A stretch of DNA of 64,000 nt from NCBI GenBank assembly GCA_964007475.1, contig OZ023275.1, positions 30,943,619 to 31,007,618 on the forward strand, written 5' to 3'. Position numbers and translations under genes: made by a program. This document shows, piece by piece, positions 51,501-60,500 of this stretch (position 1 is the first letter of the stretch; every line of letters begins with the position of its first letter). The notes beneath the pieces were generated by a model. That model was given only the letters and a program-made list of their open reading frames with translations, ran no database searches and was not told the DNA's origin. Origin of the DNA: Hybos culiciformis (taxonomy: Eukaryota > Arthropoda > Insecta > Diptera > Hybotidae).

Positions 51501-54500
51501 AACAGAGTTTTCTGAAGAAATTTTTAATCATCACAAATGAACTAAAAATATGTAAGCAAAAATTAAAAATTCTATTAAAATGCATTGTGTTGGAGCTCTT
51601 TTGTTCTAAAACTTTATAAACCCAACGTATTTTTTTTAGCTAATGCAACTTAAGCTTGTGGCGTTAATGAATTTTTTTGTATACATTACTTTAGTAGAAG
51701 GTTTATTAAGGTACTTCCTACTACACAAAAAAAGCTCGAAACTTGCACAAATTTATGAATGTGATGAGGACGGAACATTTATAAAAAAAAATAATAAAAA
51801 ATCTAAATAAAAAAATATTCTTTAAATGATGATGCCAAAAAAAAGAAGAAAAATTCAACATTTATGTACAAACATTATAAAGTTATTCTACCCGACCAAA
51901 ATTGTTAAATTCAATATAATTAATTAAAATATTATGACTATATGACTTCATTATTACGTTATCTTAAATGGGTACTTACTATTAAATAAATAAACACAGA
52001 TTAATTTAGAAAGAATAAAAGGAAAATTACCTGGTAGATTATTTACATATCCTCCATCAAGTAGTAGATGTCCATCTTTGGGATCACACAGTGGTGGCAT
52101 GTAACCGCTTAGGGACATTGAAGCTCTCACAAAACGCCATAAAGATCCTACGATTTCGTTTTCACTTTATATATTATAATTTTTATCAAATATAAAATTC
52201 GATTCAATGAAAACTTTAAAAAAATCTAATAACTCATTCGAGATGTAAATTAAGTTTAGGTAAAGTTTTAATATGCAAGTCGAAATATTATGTTAATAAA
52301 ATAACTTCTTTACAATAAATTAATATGAATTACATAACGTTTTAATTAATACGCTTATGCATTAAGATAAAAAAAATTGTCGTTCTCTATCTTTTCTAAA
52401 CATTCACTTTCTATAACGTAACCCCGTTTTAATTTAAATTTTTGAACACATTGTGAACTTAAACAATTTTTAAATCGTATTATCTTGGATCCCTTCTTGT
52501 AAATTTAATAAAATTATGAAATCATCAATAATGGAAATAAATTTTCACAATCTAGTAAAAAAAAGGTTAACTAAAAATCTTAATAATAAACTTATTCTGT
52601 CGTGTTGTTTGTAAGATTTGAATGATAAATATAAGAATTCTCTTAAAAAATTTTTAAAAAATTGTTCCATTAATAAAAGAGTTTAAAGAAATTGAATAAA
52701 ACCCAAATGAGTAAAGTAACATACCATTTAATGAAATTCAAATCAATTAAAAAAATACTATAAGATGATAACAATAACGAAAAAACAATTGCCCATCAAA
52801 CTTTCTCCCAAACTTAGTAGCTCCTTGAACAACAAAATAAGGTTGTTAAAGTTTAAAAATTACTTATTTTGATTTCAACCATTTCACTTTAAAAAAGAAG
52901 TGAAATTACATACTGGGTCGGAAATATTTTTATCATCGTATGATAATATTGTTATGTATTTTGATAATGGAATAAATGTACGTTCCCCATTTATTCAAAC
53001 AAGAGTTGGATTTTTGGGAGTTAGTTCGTTGGACCGAAGATAGATTAGAAAGTAAAAAAATAACAAGAAAACTTAAATTATTATATTTAGAATATGAAAA
53101 TTTTGCTCTTAGTGATAAAATGTATTGTAAAGCGAAATCAACGATTTAAATCTTATGAAATTAATTGAAAATTTTCAATATATGTTTTCTAATATTACAT
53201 AAAGTTATATAAATTCAAACTATTAAAAAGCTTCATACACATATTATTAATCCAAAAACAATAAAAGGACAAAATGCATCTTAATTTTCAAAGACCTCTA
53301 TTATCATCCGTATAGTATGATGATATAATAGTAACATAAAGTCGAATAAACAAAAAAAGAAGATGGACAGCAATTGATAATGTTATCCACAAGCATTCGA
53401 TATAATGATAAAGAATTTAAGATTATTACAGCTCTAGAAATTTAATTTAATCAGAAATTTAATGACAAAACAATATTACGTACATACTTAGGAACTTTAA
53501 AACTATGATCTTAATAAATTCACTATATATGTATATATGCATACAGTAGAAGATATTATGTTTTTTTCATATTTGAATAACTCTGCGAATAATACGTGTT
53601 TTTAAGGAATTTTTAAGGTTCATTGTGGATGAATATAATATGAAAAAAATGGAATTATTTCAATTAAAAATTGGTTAAATTCAATTTGAGAGAACAATTC
53701 GGGTATTATTTTATATGAATTATTCTTTTGTGTGAAAAATGTGAACAAAATTTATCACATTTATATACTTAGAGTTGTTTAACAATTTTGGTCGAATAAC
53801 AGGATAATTATGTTATCATTCTAAGTGCAAACGAAACACTTTGTTACTACGATGCTTATCTTTTGATTCCTTCCAACAACACACAGAAACGAGTATATGG
53901 CATAAACTCAATACTAATAAAAAAAAATAAGCCACAAGTTTTAATCCTAGTAAAAAGAATTATTTTTCAACGTAAAAACATCAATGAGAAAGAATTAAAA
54001 AATCTTAATTCATATTAATTTTTTTAAAGTTATTATTAAATTTTTGCTTCTTCATTTGCTGAATTGTGTAAAATGTTAGTAATTTTTTTTATAAGCATTA
54101 ATTTCTTCAATTTAAGAAAATCATTTCTTAAAAATTTTTCAACGAGATACATATAAACGTAGCTCAGATCAATAATGGAGACACCAGTTTAAAGTTTAAT
54201 TTAATTTTCCCTATTACTTATTGTAAAAATATAAATATTTAATTAACTTATGCTTGGGTAAGTTATTTTTTTTAGTTTTTATTTATAAAGGCTATATCGT
54301 TACAACTTGAAAAAATATTAATTCGAGATAATGAATCAATTCTTCAAATACATATAATATGTAAGTTAGTTTTTCTTTATAATGTTAATAATGTTTGAAT
54401 ACATGTTTGTTCAAAAAAAGATAATAATAATAAATAACAAAAGATTCTATTAAAGTAATTAAATTTTCTATAAAATATAAAATAATATCCATTTCATATA

Positions 54501-57500
54501 TAAATTTGAAGAATTCATTCAATATGCAAATTGCATTTACTTTTACATAAAATATGAAAGTTTCAAGTCAAATCAAAGAAAGCTCGTATGATGAAGAAGA
54601 AAGATAACTTTTGTGTTTTTAAAACACATACTTTTTTTGTTTTTCTTTCCGTATTACAGTTCTTGGAACAAAATATAACAAATTATAATTATAAATTATA
54701 ATATTCACTTATGAATATTTTTGCAGCACATAAAAGAAAATTTTTCGGTCTTTTTTTTCTATGTATTTAAGAGTTCCCGTGAGTATCATGGAAATTTGAT
54801 ATTAAATAATGCTAAAATTAAAATTTTTGTAATTTGAATAAATGCAATATTGCAAAAAAAAAGTTCGAATTCATATAGAAATATTACATTAGAAACATAA
54901 TTTGGGTAAACAACTTACCATTTGTGTGTATTCGATGACAACTAGCTGTAATATCAGTTGTCAGCGTAAAAAAGGGTATCCATAAATCTTCAATATATAC
55001 TTCACCAAAAGTATCACTGATTGTTTTATTAAATTCACGACCAGAAAACATTGACGTTATTGGATAAGTTAGATCCAACAACTGTCTCAGCCATTGAGTC
55101 ATTTTCTAATAACAAAATAAGTACTTTTTAACCTTTATTGCCAATATATTATATTGAATAAAAACCTTAGACCATTCCCTCGCTTTCTGTGTAACTGTGG
55201 TAATATTTCTTTCAGAACACCAGAGGGCGCCCATTAAAGCACCAATTGATACCCCACCCACCATATCAATGGGAATACCAGCTTCCTGTATGGCTTTTAA
55301 CATTCCAATGTGGGCGGCGCCTCGAGCTCCACCTCCACCCAGCACAAGACCAACAGAGTTACCAGTTAGCCATCGAGCTAAACGTGAAAAGTCTGAATGC
55401 ATATTTGGTTCTGACATTAATACACGAGTATATAAATCATTCTAGAATATATGTACAAAAATTACATTAGTTCCATCAAAACTTAAAAAAAAAACCAATA
55501 GATGGAAGTAAAATTTTAAAAGGAAATGTTATAAATAATAAAACAAAGATTTTATATATTATAGGATTAAATATGTAAACATACTTACAATTCTGTATTG
55601 ACTTTTTCTAGTAAACATTCGTTTTGGACACTGAATATGATGATGATTAGTTACCCACGGACGTTGATTCAACCATTGAATTGTACCTGTAGCTTTTAGA
55701 GCTGAACCTTCAGGATGCAAAAGAACAAGTTCTTTTTGTGTTCGCATTGCCATACGATCTATTTCCCTTTCAAATTTACCGACAAGAGGTGGTCGATCGG
55801 CTAAGCCAATTATAACAATTATATCAGCCTGACGCATACAGCGTTGTGTCCAAGGACTTAACATTGAATCACACTGATATAGTGTGATAATATTTCTATC
55901 TTCTTGCTGAGCTAGCCATGAAGTTAAACGATATTCATTACTCGCTTCCAAAATGGCGGTTCCAAGTGATTTCCTAACAACTTCTGAGGTTAAACGCAAA
56001 GATGGGCCTGATTTTAAATTTAAAAGTCATGACAATATTAATCAAACGCATTTAAATATAAAAATAAATTAATAATTACCAATCGCACATAAAGAATGAT
56101 ACAATTCATAACTGAATGCAGTTAATGGAACATCGTCATTTACTGGCACCAGAGCAACTGTAGAAAATTTGTGCGTAACTGGATTCGCTTCTAAAGGTGT
56201 TGCACCTGGTCTACTTTGCATTGTTCCTAAAATTCTGTGCGATAGCAAAGAAATTAATTTAGTTACCACAATTGGGTAACGTAATTTAATAGCATTAAAA
56301 AGGCCATCTGGTAGTTTTGCCAACTCTGAATCACGTACAGCCATCACAGTTGTTGTTCTGGAAGTTTCTGTAATCATTTCTACAACGCCAACCAAATCCC
56401 CCTTGCCATATTCTCCTACAATTTCTTTTTTCCCACTCGACTGAGTAATAACACTTCGCATACGTCCACTTAGAACAATATAAGTACTATCACTATTTTC
56501 ATCTTGCCTATATACAGCTCGGCCAGATTCAAGAAAAATCCAATCCAAAGCGTAATCGCACTGTCGAACCAGTGGCGATAATCTCCGAACTACTCCATTT
56601 CCAATATCTAATACAATATTTGGTCGTTCTCGCATTATTCTGAAATAAATATTAAGATGATAATTAATACCGAAGTACCAAAATCTACTTCTGATATTAA
56701 AAAGATCTAATTTTCACATCTTTAGTTATTAATGGATTGTCAAACTGCTTACTAATTTTTTCCTATAATTTATAATTTGTAAATTTTGTTTTGGAATACT
56801 TAAACTTACTGATAAATAGAAGGTCGACGCATAATGGCTACTCGTGTGTGTTGTTTTGAGCGAATTGTATAAGAACTAGCTTCACCTGTTAGAACAGCTA
56901 ATCCACCCACTATTTCTCCAGTATGTACAGTATAAATATGAACTTCAGTTCTATTTTGAGCTTTTGTACCTGGTATTTCCCCTGTCCATTGTAACACAGA
57001 TAAGCTTCCACTCATTACAAACCACAAACAAACATCCTAAAAATTATTTATAAATTATAAAAAGAAAAAACTAGAAGGTGAATAAAATTATATACATACC
57101 TCACCGTTACCTTCTGTTATTAAAGTCACACCAGGATCCAATTCTTGTGTTTCAATATTACCTTCCAACAAGTGCTTATCACTTTCGTCCAAACCTAATT
57201 CTTTCAAAAAACATTCTGTGGCTATTAAAAGCAAGTCGATATTGTTATCAGCAAATGTCGAATATCGACGAGATGTGTTATCAGCAGTTGTTAGATCCTG
57301 TAACATGTCCGGTTGAATACAATCTGACAAAGTGTGCTGATAATTAATGTCAGATAGTGTTTTTTTATGAAAAGGCGGAGTTCTTAAGGATATGGATGCA
57401 GTTGATGGTACTCCAACACCAGTATTAGTTTGAGTACCTTGAGTTGTATTTTGTATTTTTTTAGTTCGCATAAAATTTTGTACCAGCTCCGAATGAAGGC

Positions 57501-60500
57501 CCAAATAATTTCTTAAAGCTGTGAACGTAACCCTTTGCAATCTTACCATAATAACTTGAATAACTCGTATCATTATATCTGGATTTTCATTAAAAACTTC
57601 TTTAAAAGCTTGCATGGGTAAACGAATTACAGTTGAGGGTTCAATAGCTTTTGCAGTCACAGTTTTATAATAACTAGGGTTTCCGGAAAGAACATCAACA
57701 AAACTTAATAGAGAAGTAACTGATTCCCCTTTTCGAACAGTTTTAAGTGAGAGAGTACTGCCATCAGCATTACTAATATATACATTGAGTAATCCGGACT
57801 GCACAATGAAAACTGAATCGTCAGCATCAGTTATCTTAAACAAAAATTCATTTGGCTGTAAATTAATAACTTCGGTGTGCTTACAAAGTTTTAAAAATAT
57901 TGGTTTCTCAAAATGACCAAATATTCGAATGCTTTGTAACATATATAGTGCATCAGGTGGTACTTTATCACTGCCTTCTGCACTCTCTTCTAAATATTCA
58001 GCTGGAGGTTCTACCGTTTTTAATAACATTGGTGCATTTTCACGTTTAAGTTGTAAAATTTTCTTTGCAAAGCGCATAACAGCTCGTCTTTTGCGACCTT
58101 GTCCTCCATAAACTTGCCCAGAAACATTTTTAACTTTTCTTAGAACTCTACGTCCATAAAACATCATTTTATCTCGCTTTCTGAAGCGTAATCGATCACC
58201 ATCTCGATTTAATTCAAGTAATCTTTCTTGTGCTTTTATAACTAATCTACGCCATGTATAAAATGCTGTGGCAACGAGTGAAAGTAGAAGAATGATGCAA
58301 GTGTAGAGAAATGTCTAAAAGGAAATTCAAAAAATTATTTTAATATTCCAAACCTAGAAAATCTCATTATCATGCAAATTGAGTAATAAACAAAAAATGT
58401 TTAGCTCAACGATCAATTGCAATATTTCTTTGATAATGTACGGCCCCTTAATAACAACATAAGAAATTTGTCACATCTGAATATTACAGATTTTCATATT
58501 TCATTTGACATAATTTAATAAAAGTTCATAATTCAATAAAAGCACATATAATTCAATAAAAGTACGATTTAAATAAAAGTACAATTTCAACTCACAATTT
58601 TTAAAGTTGGAAAACTTTGAAATGTAGGAACTTTATTTAAAAAAAATACATAACACTAACTATTCTTGTTTTAAAAACAAATAATATAAATTCAAACCTC
58701 AATCAACTCCATTCTCCATTCAAAATTCAAATAAAGAAAAATTATGTTCACTATTTTAAGTAAAAAATTTATATATAATTTTAAACTCGGAACTGAAAAA
58801 AAAATAAATACTAGTGTATTAGGTGTGCAAGGTTTAAGAAAATAATCAAACTGATTTCAGATTTATTTAATTTGAAGAAAGAATTTATATCAAATAACAA
58901 AATAATTTAAATTAATAAATACAAAAAAAAAAATAAAAATCAAAACCTGCACTTACTTAATAAAAAAAAATAATTTTATTAGCAATGAAAAAAATCACAA
59001 GAAATGAAAATATCCGATCAGCAAAAGCTTTGATTGAAAATTATTGAAAATAATAATTTATTTTTTGAAGTTTATACTTCTTTAGGCGCGGTGTATGATA
59101 TAAATGAGTAATTCTGTAGGGGGTAAAAATTATTTTACTCATTCGAATTTCGAGTTAAAAAAAAAACGACATGCTGTACCGTTTGAATACTCAAAAAAAA
59201 TGAGTCCACTCAATAATCATTTGTTATTTATAAAAACAAAATAATTTGGCGCGAAAAATTTAAATTCAAATTATTTTTAAAAATCTTTCGTTTACAAATT
59301 TTTTAAAATTTAAATTTTTTTTCAAATTAGGTAGTTCAATAATCATTTGTCATTTATAAAAACAAAATAATTTAGCGCGGAAAATTTAAATTCAAATTAT
59401 TTTTTAAAAATCTTTCGTTTACAAATTATTTAACAACTAAAATTTATTTTTCAAAATAGGTAGGTCCGGTGAAATAAAGATTACCTGCCAAAAATTTTTG
59501 GGGCAGGGACCTACGGTTAGGTCGTGCCGGCTCAAAATATGTTTAAAAAATTTTTTCCTCGGGTGAAATAATTAGATTACCTGACCAAAAATTTTGGGTA
59601 CGGAGCTACAGTTAGAGTCTTCCCGCCTCAAAATATACCAAAATAATTTTTTTTCAATATAGGTAGCTCGGGTGAGAAATAAAGATTACCTGCCCAAAAA
59701 AAAGGAAGGAAGTGAGGGGGGCAGTAAGGGCTGAAGAGAGGTCGGAATGGAGGGCGGAAGGGAGGGCGGAAGGGAGGGCGGAAGGGAGGGCGGAAGTTCG
59801 GGCGAAGTTAGGGCGGAAGTTAGGGCGGAAGTGAGGGCTGAAGTGAGGGCGGAAGTGTGGGCGGAAGTGAGGGCGGAAGTGAGGGCGGAAGTGAGGGCGG
59901 AAATAAGGGCGGAAGTGAGGACGGAAGTGAGGACGGAAGTGAGGACGGAAGTGAAGACGGAAGTGAGGACGGAAGTGAGGGCGGAAGTGAGGGCGGAAGT
60001 GAGGGCGGAAGTGAGGGCGGAAGTGAGTGCGGAAGTGAGGGCGGAAGTGAGAGTGGAAGTGAGGGCGGAAGTGAGGGCGGAAGTGAGGGCGGAAGTGAGA
60101 GTGGAAGTGAGGGCGGAAGTGAGGGCGGAAGTGAGAGCGGAAGTGAGGCCGAAGTGAGGGCGGAAGTGAGGGCGGAAGTGAGGGCGGAAGTGAGGGCGGA
60201 AGTGAGGGCGGAAGTGAGGGCGGAAGTGAGGGCGGAAGTGAGGGCGGAAGTGAGGGCGGAAGTGAGAGTGGAAGTGAGGGCGGAAGTGAGGGCGGAAGTG
60301 AGGCCGGAAGTGAGGGCGGAAGTGAGGGCGGAAGTGAGGGCGGAAGTGAGGGCGGAAGTGAGGGCGGAAGTGAGGGCGGAAGTGAGGGCGGAAGCGAGGG
60401 TGGTAGTGAGGGCGGAAGTGAGGGCGGAAGTGAGGGCGGAAGTGAGGGCGGAAGTGAGTGCGGAAGTGAGGGCGGAAGTGAGGGCGGAAGTGAGGGCGGA

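Noticed and set aside
47434..54918. A third copy of the duplicated sws exon
   Set aside because: I scanned the introns between exons 7, 8a, 8b and 9 on the - strand for the DGHLLLDG and LWRYVRAS motifs and found only the two copies.
55197..55470. Two + strand open frames over sws exon 6
   Set aside because: Antisense shadows of the conserved patatin exon; no independent features.
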